Assembly (NCBI GenBank): GCA_035714085.1
Contig: DASTMP010000008.1
Coordinates: 11,712-75,711, forward strand
DNA: 64,000 bases
From: JAJVID01 sp035714085
GTDB taxonomy: Bacteria > Acidobacteriota > Blastocatellia > RBC074
Direction of reading: 5' to 3'
Positions within the stretch are counted from its first letter, which is position 1. Every line of letters starts with the position of its first letter. The notes below the pieces were generated by a model. That model ran no database searches and was not told the DNA's origin. It saw only the letters and a program-made list of their open reading frames with translations. Position numbers and translations under genes: made by a program. Positions 8,234-16,969 of this stretch are shown here, one piece after another.

Positions 8234-10696
8234 TCAAGCTTTGACCAACTCTCGAAATTCCGGGTCGTCGCGCAGGCTCTCGAAGTCGATCTCGACGCGG
8301 GCGCGGGCGGCGTTGAAGTTGCGGCGGCCTTCGATCGCTTTCCGCAGATGTTCGAGGGCGCTCGCCTTGTCGCCCACCATCGCATGGGCGCAGGCGACGT
8401 AATACCGCGTGAACGGATCGTCGGCGCCTTTCGCCAGACGCTCCGCGAAACCCGCCGTGACGTGGCTGAACGCCTCGCCGGCGTCGTCCAGGCTCCCCTG
8501 CCGCGCGTAGGCGCTGGTCAATTTCTGATAGACCTCGATCAGCGTCCGCTCTTTGAGCACATGGTCGCTCTGGCGGGCGAAAACTACTTCGCGGTAATAC
8601 TCCGCGATCGCGTCGTCGTAGCGGCCTTGCAGGTAATAGACGTGGCCGAGCCGCGCGTAGGCGCCGATGATTTGTATGCCTTCATGGCCTCGCAGGTAAT
8701 GCTCCTGCGCCTCGATCGCCCGGCGAGCCATCTGTTCGGCCCGTTCGTATTCGCCCAAGTAGGTCAGGCAGTGCGACAGAGCCGGCGCGACCCAATTGCC
8801 TTCCTGAGCGTCGTCGAGCGCCTGCTCGTACTCGTAGGCGGCTTCGCGGAACAAGCCTTTACCGATGTAGTAGGCGCGGCCCAGGGCGGCGTGCACGAAA
8901 CTGTCGTGAGGGGCGATCGCGATCGCGCGTTTGAGCGCCCCGATGGCGTCGTCCACGCGGTTCATCGCGATGAAGGTCATTCCCAGCGCGCTGTAACTGT
9001 CCGAGAGCATCGGGCGCAACTCGATCGCCTTTTGCAAGTACTCCACCGCGCGATCGAGCAGGGCTGGCATCGACAGAAACTGCGCCTTGAGCGAGAACGC
9101 GTAGCCCATGAAGGCGTAAGCCTGCGCGTAATTCGGGTCGAGCGCGATGGCCTTTTCGAGGAGCTGGACCGCGCCGTCCAGCCCTTCGCGGCTGCCGCTG
9201 TACAGCTCCATTCTGGCGCGTGTGCAAGCCTCATAGGCTTCAATCACCTCGGTCTCCCGCTGGGCGGCGCCTTTCAGCTTGCCGCTGTCCAGATCGAGGT
9301 TGCGCGACAGGTCGTGAACGATTTTGTCCTGCAGGTCGAAGACTTCGCTCATCCGCCCGTCGATCTTCACGGTCTTGAGCACTTCACCCGTGGCGACTTC
9401 GACGAAGCGGGCGGTGATGCGCAACATCTCGCCGATGCGCTGGTAGCCGCCGCCGATGATCCAGCGGGCGCCGACCTCACGGCCGACTCGCGTGGCGAAT
9501 TTCTCGTCGAAGTCGGTGTGGTTTTCAGCGTTCCACCGGCGCAGCGCCTCATAAATCAACTCGCGCCCGATGACGGTCATCCCATCGACATTCTTCAAAT
9601 CGGCCGTCACGGTCTCGGCGATGCCGACGCCGAGCCAGTCGTCTTCTGGGCTTTTAGTGACGTTGTTGAAACGCAGCACGGCGACGCTCTTCTCCGCGCG
9701 CGGGCTGAATTGTCGCGCGCCGAAGCCTCCGGACCCGCTCCTGGCAGCCCCGCTCCCGCCACTTCTAGAGGACAAAACCTGAGTGCTGTAGCCGGCGTTG
9801 GTCTCGTAACTCGGGCCGGGCAGCAACTGCGTCAAACTCTCACGCTTCAAAGCGTCCAGGTCGGCGTGAACGTCGCGCAGGCTCTGATAACGCAATTCCG
9901 GCGTCTTCTCCAGCATCCGCCTGACGATCGCCTCGAGTTCGGGCGGCGTTTGCAGATTGAACCGCGCCATCGGCGGCGGGTCTGAGTGTAGTATCGCGTC
10001 GACGACCGCGAGCGACGAATTGCCGGTGAACGCCGGCTGGCCGGCGACCAGTTCATAAGCCACGACGCCCAAACTGAAGACGTCGCTGCGGTGGTCCACG
10101 TCTTTGGCCAGAGCCTGTTCCGGCGACATGTAAGCGAACGTGCCAATGACCGCGCCGGGCATGGTCTTGACGAATTCGGTCGAGAAGAGGCTGGCCGTCT
10201 CGCCGTCTTCCAACGGCGCCAGCTCGAATTTGGCGACGCCGAAATCGAGTACCTTGACGCGGTTTTGAGGGGTAACGATCACGTTCGACGGTTTGATGTC
10301 GCGATGAACGATGCCGCGCTCGTGGGCCTGGGCCAGCGCGTCGGCGATCTGCATGACGATGTCCACGGCCTCCTCGATGGAGCATTCGCCCGCGACCTCT
10401 TTGAGCGTTCGCCCCTCGACATACTCCATGACTATGAAGCTGTAGCGCGCGCCGTCGCGTTCGACTTCGTCGATTTCGTAAATCGTAACGATGTTGGGGT
10501 GATTGAGGGCGGAAGACGCCTGGGCCTCGCGCAGGAAGCGCATCCGCGCTTGCGCATTGTGACCGCCGTCGTCAAGCATCATCTTCAGCGCGACGGGGCG
10601 GCGCAGCCTCGTGTCTTCAGCCTGATAAACTTCGCCCATCCCGCCTGATCCAAGGCGCTTGATGATGCGGTAATGAGAGATGGTTTCCCCGATCAT
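8234..10696 (-). CDS. Soluble Ser/Thr protein kinase with TolB-like and TPR regions
   Basis: Kinase of 820 aa paralogous in layout to its neighbour. The PknB-type catalytic domain has GSGGMGEV, Lys38 (VALK), HRDIKPSN, DFGVAK and MSPEQ. A Gly/Ser-rich linker (about residues 300-330) leads to a TolB/FlgO-like domain beginning SVAVLRFNN, followed by a TPR array through the C-terminus. No transmembrane segment is apparent, so it is probably cytosolic. Start ATG at 10696. The gene precedes the membrane kinase by about 250 bp on the same strand. Confidence 0.9.
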   Translation of the reverse strand: MIGETISHYRIIKRLGSGGMGEVYQAEDTRLRRPVALKMMLDDGGHNAQARMRFLREAQASSALNHPNIVTIYEIDEVERDGARYSFIVMEYVEGRTLKEVAGECSIEEAVDIVMQIADALAQAHERGIVHRDIKPSNVIVTPQNRVKVLDFGVAKFELAPLEDGETASLFSTEFVKTMPGAVIGTFAYMSPEQALAKDVDHRSDVFSLGVVAYELVAGQPAFTGNSSLAVVDAILHSDPPPMARFNLQTPPELEAIVRRMLEKTPELRYQSLRDVHADLDALKRESLTQLLPGPSYETNAGYSTQVLSSRSGGSGAARSGSGGFGARQFSPRAEKSVAVLRFNNVTKSPEDDWLGVGIAETVTADLKNVDGMTVIGRELIYEALRRWNAENHTDFDEKFATRVGREVGARWIIGGGYQRIGEMLRITARFVEVATGEVLKTVKIDGRMSEVFDLQDKIVHDLSRNLDLDSGKLKGAAQRETEVIEAYEACTRARMELYSGSREGLDGAVQLLEKAIALDPNYAQAYAFMGYAFSLKAQFLSMPALLDRAVEYLQKAIELRPMLSDSYSALGMTFIAMNRVDDAIGALKRAIAIAPHDSFVHAALGRAYYIGKGLFREAAYEYEQALDDAQEGNWVAPALSHCLTYLGEYERAEQMARRAIEAQEHYLRGHEGIQIIGAYARLGHVYYLQGRYDDAIAEYYREVVFARQSDHVLKERTLIEVYQKLTSAYARQGSLDDAGEAFSHVTAGFAERLAKGADDPFTRYYVACAHAMVGDKASALEHLRKAIEGRRNFNAARARVEIDFESLRDDPEFRELVKA

Positions 10697-10894
10697 AGAG
10701 TGGAAATTATGGTTGTGTGAAATAATGCAAACGAACCGCGCGCGCGCGAAGTTTCATTCTGCGCTACGGCCCAAAAATTTTCTAGTCGAACGGTGGACAA
10801 ATATAATAGTGATAAAGCATACAGTTCATGCGCAATGGCTCGCATCCTCCCGACGCTTCGCGGCGGAAAAAGCGCGCGTGAGTGAGAAGATTTA

Positions 10895-11680
10895 ATGATG
10901 ATTGCCGGACTGCGTAATTTTTTTGACAAAGCTTTGCGAGTTTCGGCCACGCTCGGCGACGCGGCGGTGGCGGCGCTCTATCCGGGCGCCTGTCGCGTCT
11001 GCGACGATGTGATCGAATCGTGGCGCGACGGCGTAGCATGCCCGGCGTGCTGGCGTGAGATCGAACGGGAAGACGCCGATTTCTGCGTTAAGTGTTGGAC
11101 GCCGCTGCCCGGCGCGTCGCGCGTTGAGGCGGGCGCCAGGCGGTGCGGGATGTGCGACCACTTCGCCTTCGATTTCGTTCGCTCCTGCGGGCCTTACCGC
11201 GGGGCGATGCGCGAGACCGTATTGCGGCTGAAAGGGGCGCCTCACATCCCCGCGCGTTTGCGGGGGCTGCTGCGGCGGGCTTTTGACGCGCTGCCCGATT
11301 CCGGTCTGATCGAATCGATTATTCCCATGCCGCTGCACCCGGAGAGGCTTGCGGAGCGCGGTTTCAATCAGGCCGAGGTCATCGCGCGCGAACTGGCGGA
11401 GCTTTCCGGGGTGCGGGTGGATTCGACCGCCGTAATCCGCGTCAAAAAGACCGAACGCCACCGCGCCGGGATGGGCGCGCGGGAACGCGCCCGCTCGCTG
11501 GAGAAAGCTTTTCGAGTCCGGGCGCCCCGTCTGGTGGAGGGCCGCGCCGCGCTCCTCGTCGACGACTTGATGACCACGGGAAGCACGGCTGGCGAAATCA
11601 CCCGCGCCCTGCTCGACGGCGGCGCCCGCAGCGTAAGCGTTCTGACTTTGGCGAAAGCAATGAATGAATTCAGCGTTTAA
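10895..11680 (+). CDS. comF: ComF family phosphoribosyltransferase-like protein
   Basis: ComF/GntX-type protein of 261 aa linked to DNA uptake in competent bacteria. The N-terminal part carries four CxxC pairs (CRVC, CPAC, CVKC, CGMC), a double zinc-finger arrangement. The C-terminal type I PRTase fold has the PRPP-binding motif VDDLMTTGST followed by A-x-x-L. Start is the first of two adjacent ATG codons. It is separated from the kinases on the opposite strand by about 200 bp. Confidence 0.92.
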   Translation: MMIAGLRNFFDKALRVSATLGDAAVAALYPGACRVCDDVIESWRDGVACPACWREIEREDADFCVKCWTPLPGASRVEAGARRCGMCDHFAFDFVRSCGPYRGAMRETVLRLKGAPHIPARLRGLLRRAFDALPDSGLIESIIPMPLHPERLAERGFNQAEVIARELAELSGVRVDSTAVIRVKKTERHRAGMGARERARSLEKAFRVRAPRLVEGRAALLVDDLMTTGSTAGEITRALLDGGARSVSVLTLAKAMNEFSV

Positions 11681-11707
11681 CCACTTGCTGAAGAGACTTG
11701 CGGCTGC

Positions 11708-11735
11708 TTAACATATGTGGCGAGCTTGGTAATCT
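11708..11735 (+). promoter_or_regulatory. Putative promoter of the mreB-like gene
   Basis: TTAACA (11708-11713) and TAATCT (11730-11735) with a 16-bp spacer, about 50 bp upstream of the ATG at 11787. Weak match; consensus reading only. Confidence 0.3.
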
Positions 11736-11786
11736 AATTTGTCCTGACGCTAAAAATATCAAGTGAGGCGATCAAATCATAAACTT

Positions 11787-12818
11787 ATGAAGCTGCCCTC
11801 GATTTTCAATCTGATGACCGACGACCTGGGCATAGACCTCGGAACTTCGCGCACGCGGGTCTTCGCGCGCGGACGAGGCATCGTGGTCAATGAGCCTTCA
11901 CTGCTGGCGTACGACTCTCCCTCGCGCGAGGTCGTCGCCGTCGGTCTGGAAGCGCTTGAACTTGAAGGGCGCGCTTCTGAAGACATACAGATCATCAGTC
12001 CGCTGCAGGACGGCGTCGTGGCCGACTCGACCTTCGCGGGTAAACTACTCGAATTCTACATCCGCAAAGCCCGCGACGGACGCTCGCTGTCGCGACGCGT
12101 GCTGATCTCGATCGCCGCCGACGCCAGCGACATCGAATCTTACGCGCTGCGCTACGCGGCCAAAGAAGCCAGCGTCGCCAACGTCCATTTCGTCAACAAA
12201 GGTTACGTGGCGATCCTCGGCGCCGGCGTCGATCCCGACGACCAGCGCGCGACGCTCGTCGTCGACGTCGGCGCGGGCACGACCACCATCGCCGCGATGG
12301 TTCACAACCATCTGATTTTCACCCGCACGCTGCGCGTCGGCGGCAACGACATGGACGTCGCGCTGTTCGACATGATCAAACAGAACCACAGCCTGCTGGT
12401 CGGCCCGCGCACGGCCGAACGCGTCAAGATCGAACTGGGCTGCGCCGTACCACTCGACCAGGAGAACACCACCATGGTCAAGGGGCGCAGCGCCATCGCC
12501 GGCAACCCCGAAATGGCCATCGTCAACAGCATCGAGATTCACGACGCGATCGAAACGGTCATCAATCGCATCGTCCGCGCGGTACAGGACGCGCTCGAAG
12601 CTCTGCCGCCCGAAGCCTCCGGCGATATTTACGACCGTGGAATGATCCTCGCTGGTGGCGCGTCGCTGCTGGCCGGATTCGACGAGCGGCTTTCGAGAGA
12701 GACTGACCTCTCAGTGCGATTGACCGAAAGCCCGCAGCGCGCCGTAATCCGCGGCCTCGGATTGCTCTTCGAAAACCAACTGGCTTTGCGCAGAGCTCTT
12801 ATCAAAATGGAATCCTAA
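11787..12818 (+). CDS. Divergent MreB-like actin-family protein
   Basis: Actin-fold protein of 343 aa close to MreB length. It has phosphate-1 motif DLGIDLGTS, NEPSLLAYD, phosphate-2 motif VVDVGAGTT, RTAERVKIELG and LAGGASLLAG. It departs from canonical MreB at functional positions. The usual block with two acidic residues, EEPxAAAIGAG, reads NKGYVAILGAG (N137, K138), and the residue after the GTT of phosphate-2 is Thr where MreB normally has Glu. No mreC, mreD, pbpA or rodA is adjacent. ATG 11787 is preferred over the GTG at 11763. It is probably a filament-forming paralogue with altered ATP hydrolysis; this is inference. Confidence 0.8.
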   Translation: MKLPSIFNLMTDDLGIDLGTSRTRVFARGRGIVVNEPSLLAYDSPSREVVAVGLEALELEGRASEDIQIISPLQDGVVADSTFAGKLLEFYIRKARDGRSLSRRVLISIAADASDIESYALRYAAKEASVANVHFVNKGYVAILGAGVDPDDQRATLVVDVGAGTTTIAAMVHNHLIFTRTLRVGGNDMDVALFDMIKQNHSLLVGPRTAERVKIELGCAVPLDQENTTMVKGRSAIAGNPEMAIVNSIEIHDAIETVINRIVRAVQDALEALPPEASGDIYDRGMILAGGASLLAGFDERLSRETDLSVRLTESPQRAVIRGLGLLFENQLALRRALIKMES

Positions 12819-12875
12819 CTCATATGGGGCCATGCGGATTTTAATCCCGGTTTAACTACCGGATATTGCATCCTG

Positions 12876-12884
12876 TGTTATAAT
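12876..12884 (+). promoter_or_regulatory. Extended -10 promoter element
   Basis: TGTTATAAT, a perfect TGn plus TATAAT extended -10. No good -35 at 16-18 bp. Confidence 0.45.
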
Positions 12885-13180
12885 TCGCGCGTCGTTTCAA
12901 GCTCTTCCTGCGCGGCAAGCGTGGCGATGGCGAACGCAAACAGCTAGGCCTTTAACGATTTAGCGGTTGAGGGAGTTTGATCGGCGATTTCAATACGTTT
13001 TCGTGAGGTGCGATCTTCTCTAGGCGGTCATTAAGCTCTCACCTATTCCCAGTCTTTCGTTCAGTTCCTCAAGCGCAATCGTGGCGTGACGATCTCGCTC
13101 GCGCCGTGGGCGCTTTCGGCGAACATTCCAATTTCACAATCATGAGGCGCGTTCATGAGCGCGCGAGGATCAATCGGGTA

Positions 13181-13203
13181 GCGACGACCTGGAGTGTCGT
13201 CGC
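13181..13203 (+). terminator. Leader hairpin, possible attenuator
   Basis: Eight-bp perfect stem GCGACGAC/GTCGTCGC with a 7-nt loop, followed by TTTCGCTTTTC. It ends 24 nt before the HNH start codon. Confidence 0.4.
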
Positions 13204-13227
13204 TTTCGCTTTTCATGAGGTGTCGCG

Positions 13228-13737
<510 letters not shown>

Positions 13738-13860
13738 AGGAAAACTAGGGACACTATCCTGTGTTTATTCCTTTGATCTTTTATCCCCTCGTGTCGACAG
13801 TGTAGACTGCGAGCTTGTCATCGGATTCGGGGCGCCGCCCATGCGAAGCCCGTTCGAAGA

Positions 13861-14679
13861 ATGATGGTCACGCGTAAGCTCACAGCCTGGCTGGCCCATT
13901 GTTATACCGCGCTCGGACTCGTCGCCGCGGCGGGGATGGCTGTCTTCATCGTGCGCGGCGACGCGGAATCGTTCCGACGGGCTATCGCGCTGATGATCGT
14001 TGCGACGTTCATAGATTCGACCGACGGATGGCTGGCGCGGCGCGCGCGCGTGAAAGAAATACTGCCGTGGTTTGACGGGGGGCGTCTTGACGACATCATT
14101 GATTTTCAGACCTACACCTCACTGCCGCTGCTCTTCATTTGGCGCGCGGGAATCCTGCCCCCCGATCTGAGCTGGTGGTTGATCGCCGCCCTGCTGGCCA
14201 GCGTCTACGGCTTTTCGCAATCCAATGCGAAAATTTCGGACGCAATAACCTCCGACGCCGAGGTTGCCCACTCTGGCGCATATTTCTTCGTGGGCTTTCC
14301 GTCGTACTGGAACGTCGTGGCGATCTATCTTTACTGGCTGCGACCGCCCGTCTGGCTGACGCTTGCGCTGATCATCGCGCTCGCGCTCCTGACGTTCGTG
14401 CCTTCGCTTTATCTTTACACGTCGCGCGGCGGCGGGCGTCTCAGCCGCCTGACAAATCTGCTCTGTGCGGTCTGGGGCGTCCTGCTGGCGCTGATCGTCG
14501 CCGGCGTCTTCGATAATCCGAAGCCTTTCGTGTGGGCCTCGCTCGCCCTTCCGATCTACTATTTTGTGGTCTCGTGGGCAATCACGCTCAAACGCTGGTT
14601 CGGCGGGCGTGCGCGGTCGAGACGCGATCCTTCAACGCTGAGGGCGACGCTAAGAGCGCGCCATGAGAATTTCGAGTGA
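13861..14679 (+). CDS. CDP-alcohol phosphatidyltransferase, phosphatidylcholine-synthase-like
   Basis: Integral membrane enzyme of 272 aa with about eight hydrophobic segments. The CDP-alcohol phosphotransferase signature reads DGWLARRARV, then FDGGRLDDIID, in the spacing typical of bacterial phosphatidylcholine synthase (CDP-diacylglycerol plus choline to PC). Assignment to Pcs rather than a related phosphatidylserine/glycerol synthase rests on this arrangement and on YGFSQSNAK; the substrate is not proven. Start is the first of two ATG codons. It ends about 130 bp before an acyl-CoA dehydrogenase. Confidence 0.8.
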   Translation: MMVTRKLTAWLAHCYTALGLVAAAGMAVFIVRGDAESFRRAIALMIVATFIDSTDGWLARRARVKEILPWFDGGRLDDIIDFQTYTSLPLLFIWRAGILPPDLSWWLIAALLASVYGFSQSNAKISDAITSDAEVAHSGAYFFVGFPSYWNVVAIYLYWLRPPVWLTLALIIALALLTFVPSLYLYTSRGGGRLSRLTNLLCAVWGVLLALIVAGVFDNPKPFVWASLALPIYYFVVSWAITLKRWFGGRARSRRDPSTLRATLRARHENFE

Positions 14680-14711
14680 GGAGTCTCCATGTCCGACGCC
14701 AAGAAAAGAAT

Positions 14712-14795
14712 GAGAATCAACCACGAAGAAACGAAGAACACGAAAAAAGATTGGAAAAAATCTTTGTGCTCTTCGTTTCTTCTTGGTTGATTCTC
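14712..14795. repeat. Inverted repeat of the CACGAAG family
   Basis: Arms 14712-14742 and 14765-14795 pair over about 31 bp with few mismatches; the core is ACGAAGAAACG. It lies between the Pcs-like gene and the acyl-CoA dehydrogenase and ends shortly before the latter's RBS (GGAG). Related copies flank the GxxExxY gene. Confidence 0.85.
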
Positions 14796-14809
14796 TGCAG
14801 GAGCGATCA

Positions 14810-15976
14810 ATGTTTACTCCCGACAAAGTTCAACAACGGATCATCGACGGCATCCGCCAGTTCGTCGAACGCAAGGTTATTCCCGCCGCCAGGGAGCTTG
14901 AACGACAGGACGAATATCCACACGAGGTCGTCGAGGAGATGAAAGAGCAGGGCCTGTTCGGCTGCAACGTGCCGGAAGAATACGGCGGCTTGGGGCTGAG
15001 TTACACCACTTTCGCGATGATCATCGAAGAGCTGTCGCGTGGTTGGATGAGCATAGTCGGGCCGATCGGCACGCATTCGGTGATTTGTGACATCATCAAC
15101 CGCTTCGGGACCGAAGAGCAGAAGCGCGAATACCTGCCGGGGCTGGCCTCAGGCTCTCGCCGCGGCGGATTGGCGCTGTCCGAAGCCGACGCAGGAACTG
15201 ACGTGCAGCGCATCAGCACTGTCGCGACCAGCGTGGAAGGCGGCTATCTGATCAACGGCTCCAAGATGTGGATCACCAACGGGCGCTACGGCAACACGTT
15301 CGCGCTCGCGGCAAAGACTGACGCCAAAGCCGATCCGCCGCACAAAGGCATCTCCGCGTTCATCGTCGAGAAGGGAGCGACAGACGACGGGGCGTTTAAA
15401 GTCGTACGCGACATCGACAAGCTCGGTTATCGCGGCGTCGAAACCTGCGAACTCTATTTCGAGAACCTCTTTGTCCCGGCGAAGAACCTCATCGGCGGGC
15501 GCGAAAATGAAGGCTTCAAGCAATTCATGACGGGATTGGAGAGCGAGCGCATCAACGTCGCGGCGCGCGGAGTCGGATTGGCGCGGGCGGCTTTCGAAGA
15601 CGCTATCCGCTACGCGCAACAGCGCCACACGTTCAACAAGCCGATCTGCGAGCACCAGACGATCCAGATCCTGCTGGCAGAGATGGGCACGAAGATCGAA
15701 GCCGCAAGGCTATTGACCTATTCAGCGGCGGAGAAGAAGGATCGCGGAGAACGCTGCGACCTGGAAGTCGGGATGGCGAAACTCTTCGCCACCGAGACCG
15801 CGCAGGAGGTGGCCTGGCAGGCGATGCGCGTTCACGGCGGAGCGGGCTACTCGAAAGACCTGAACGTCGAACGTTATTACCGCGACGCGCCGTTGCTGGT
15901 GATCGGCGGCGGAACGAATGAATTGCAGCGACTGGTCATCGCAAGGCGATTGGTTGAAAAATATCCGGTTAAATAA
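14810..15976 (+). CDS. Acyl-CoA dehydrogenase
   Basis: FAD enzyme of 388 aa, normal length, catalysing alpha,beta-dehydrogenation of an acyl-CoA. Motifs: LSEADAGTDVQ (flavin/CoA site), WITNGRYG, RINVAARGVGLARAAFEDAI, and the C-terminal block MRVHGGAGYSKDLNVERYYRDA with GGTNELQR. The usual catalytic Glu context is VERYYRDA. Start ATG 14810, with GGAG just upstream, is chosen over the TTG at 14783, which lies in the repeat. It heads the island with MaoC and CitE-type genes and resembles mycobacterial fadE19-type arrangements. Confidence 0.93.
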   Translation: MFTPDKVQQRIIDGIRQFVERKVIPAARELERQDEYPHEVVEEMKEQGLFGCNVPEEYGGLGLSYTTFAMIIEELSRGWMSIVGPIGTHSVICDIINRFGTEEQKREYLPGLASGSRRGGLALSEADAGTDVQRISTVATSVEGGYLINGSKMWITNGRYGNTFALAAKTDAKADPPHKGISAFIVEKGATDDGAFKVVRDIDKLGYRGVETCELYFENLFVPAKNLIGGRENEGFKQFMTGLESERINVAARGVGLARAAFEDAIRYAQQRHTFNKPICEHQTIQILLAEMGTKIEAARLLTYSAAEKKDRGERCDLEVGMAKLFATETAQEVAWQAMRVHGGAGYSKDLNVERYYRDAPLLVIGGGTNELQRLVIARRLVEKYPVK

Positions 15977-16017
15977 TCCACAAAGAAACGAATAGCGCGG
16001 AGAGGAGATAAGATAGC

Positions 16018-16050
16018 AACCACGAAGAAACGAAGAACACGAAGAGGAGG
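16018..16050. repeat. Left flanking repeat of the GxxExxY gene
   Basis: CAACCACGAAGAAACGAAGAACACGAAG, matching the arm at 14718-14742, runs into a perfect GAGGAGG RBS at 16044-16050. An inverted partner lies at 16475-16496. Confidence 0.75.
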
Positions 16051-16093
16051 TTGAAAGATGTCTCGATTGGGAATCGAAAGCCCGTTGACGCCA

Positions 16094-16096
16094 TAG
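16094..16096 (+). other. In-frame amber codon after a strong RBS
   Basis: TAG at codon 13 of the frame that starts at ATG 16058. It separates a well-placed RBS and start from the conserved GxxExxY body. Confidence 0.75.
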
Positions 16097-16117
16097 CAAG
16101 AAGACCTGATTTATCGT

Positions 16118-16462
16118 GTGATTGGAGTTGCAATTGAGGTTCATCGGCAATTGGGCCCCGGTTTTGTGGAGAATATTTATAAACTGGCGATGCGCCACGA
16201 CCTGAGGCTTCAAGGAATCCCTTTTGAATGCGAGAAAGAGATCAAAGTCCCTTACAAGGATATTCAAATTGGTGGTCAGAGACTAGACCTGTTGGTCGGA
16301 GGTCAATTGATCCTCGAACTGAAAGCCGTCGAAAAGCTGACAGGAATTCACGAAGCGCAAATTCATTCATATATGAAAACAACAGGCCTGAAAATCGGCC
16401 TGCTAATCAACTTCAATGTCAGACTTCTCAAAGAAGATGGGATTGTCAGAATCCTCCGGTGA
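16118..16462 (+). CDS. GxxExxY family protein (PD-(D/E)XK nuclease-like), possibly broken at its 5' end
   Basis: Small protein with the family name motif as GPGFVENIY, then ECEKEIKVPYKD, RLDLLVGGQLILELKAVEKL and a Y-M-K-x-T core typical of the family. Distant homology to PD-(D/E)XK nucleases is known for the family; the function is unknown. The open frame begins at a GTG at 16118 with no good RBS. A perfect GAGGAGG RBS and ATG lie at 16044-16060 in the same frame, reading MSRLGIESPLTP then TAG (16094-16096), then QEDLIYRVIG, which is the natural family N-terminus. So either an amber mutation splits the gene or GTG is used. Flanked by inverted CACGAAG-family repeats. Confidence 0.75.
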   Translation: MIGVAIEVHRQLGPGFVENIYKLAMRHDLRLQGIPFECEKEIKVPYKDIQIGGQRLDLLVGGQLILELKAVEKLTGIHEAQIHSYMKTTGLKIGLLINFNVRLLKEDGIVRILR

Positions 16463-16474
16463 AGAGTAATGGTC

Positions 16475-16496
16475 TACGTTTCTTCGTAATTGATCT
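16475..16496. repeat. Right flanking repeat of the GxxExxY gene (inverted)
   Basis: Contains CGTTTCTTCGT (16477-16487) followed by AATTGAT. The reverse complement, ATCAATTACGAAGAAACG, matches the left copy and the copy at 14715-14732 over about 18 bp with two changes. Confidence 0.65.
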
Positions 16497-16507
16497 GGAA
16501 AACTGAA

Positions 16508-16969
16508 ATGAGTTACGGAAGATATTTTGAAGAATTCAGCGTCGGCGATGTTTACAAGCATTGGCCCGGACGCACCATCACCGAGCACGACGACACCTGG
16601 TTCAGCCTGATGACGATGAACCAGAACCCGCTGCACATTGACGAGCATTACGCCGCGGGCACGCAGCACGGGCGGCGTCTGGTCAACGGGACGCTCGTTT
16701 TCAGCCTGGCGGTCGGAATGTCGGTGGCGGACGTGAGCGGAAGGTGCATAGCCAATCTAGAATACGAATATATCAGACATCTGGCGCCGACCTTTCACGG
16801 CGACACGATTTATGCCGAGACCGAAGTGCTCGAAAAACGCGAGTCGGAGAACAAACCCGATCGCGGCGTCGTTTATGTCGAAACCCGCGCCCGAAATCAG
16901 CGCGACGAAGTGGTGCTGGTCTTTCGCCGCCGCGTGCTGATCCCGAAGAAACTGGCCAGCGAAGTATGA
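16508..16969 (+). CDS. MaoC family dehydratase
   Basis: Hot-dog-fold hydratase of 153 aa. It begins YGRYFEEFSVGDVYKHWPGR with TITEHDDTWF and the catalytic-type dyad region MNQNPLHIDEHYA (Asn, His), then LVNGTLVFSLAVG. ATG 16508 is preferred to the TTG at 16490, which lies beside the flanking repeat. The next gene (CitE-type) starts inside its last codons. By analogy with the mycobacterial cluster Rv2498c-Rv2500c, it may be an itaconyl-CoA or related enoyl-CoA hydratase; this is inference. Confidence 0.88.
   Translation: MSYGRYFEEFSVGDVYKHWPGRTITEHDDTWFSLMTMNQNPLHIDEHYAAGTQHGRRLVNGTLVFSLAVGMSVADVSGRCIANLEYEYIRHLAPTFHGDTIYAETEVLEKRESENKPDRGVVYVETRARNQRDEVVLVFRRRVLIPKKLASEV

Larger units (their letters stand above)
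12819..13227 (+). other. 409-bp intergenic region with long leader of the HNH gene
   Basis: No ORF of note. An extended -10 sequence TGTTATAAT (12876-12884) lacks a clear -35. It would give a leader of about 340 nt ahead of the HNH gene. A hairpin GCGACGAC/GTCGTCGC (13181-13203) followed by a T-rich TTTCGCTTTTC lies just before the RBS and could be an attenuator. A structured non-coding RNA here is possible but not shown. Confidence 0.45.

Noticed and set aside
8348..9985. 545-codon plus-strand frame over the soluble kinase
   Set aside because: Antisense shadow of kinase/TPR coding sequence; no recognisable motif or RBS.
16744..16965. N-terminal extension of the CitE-type gene
   Set aside because: Overlaps MaoC in another frame and is Arg-rich; the CitE fold begins after 16966.
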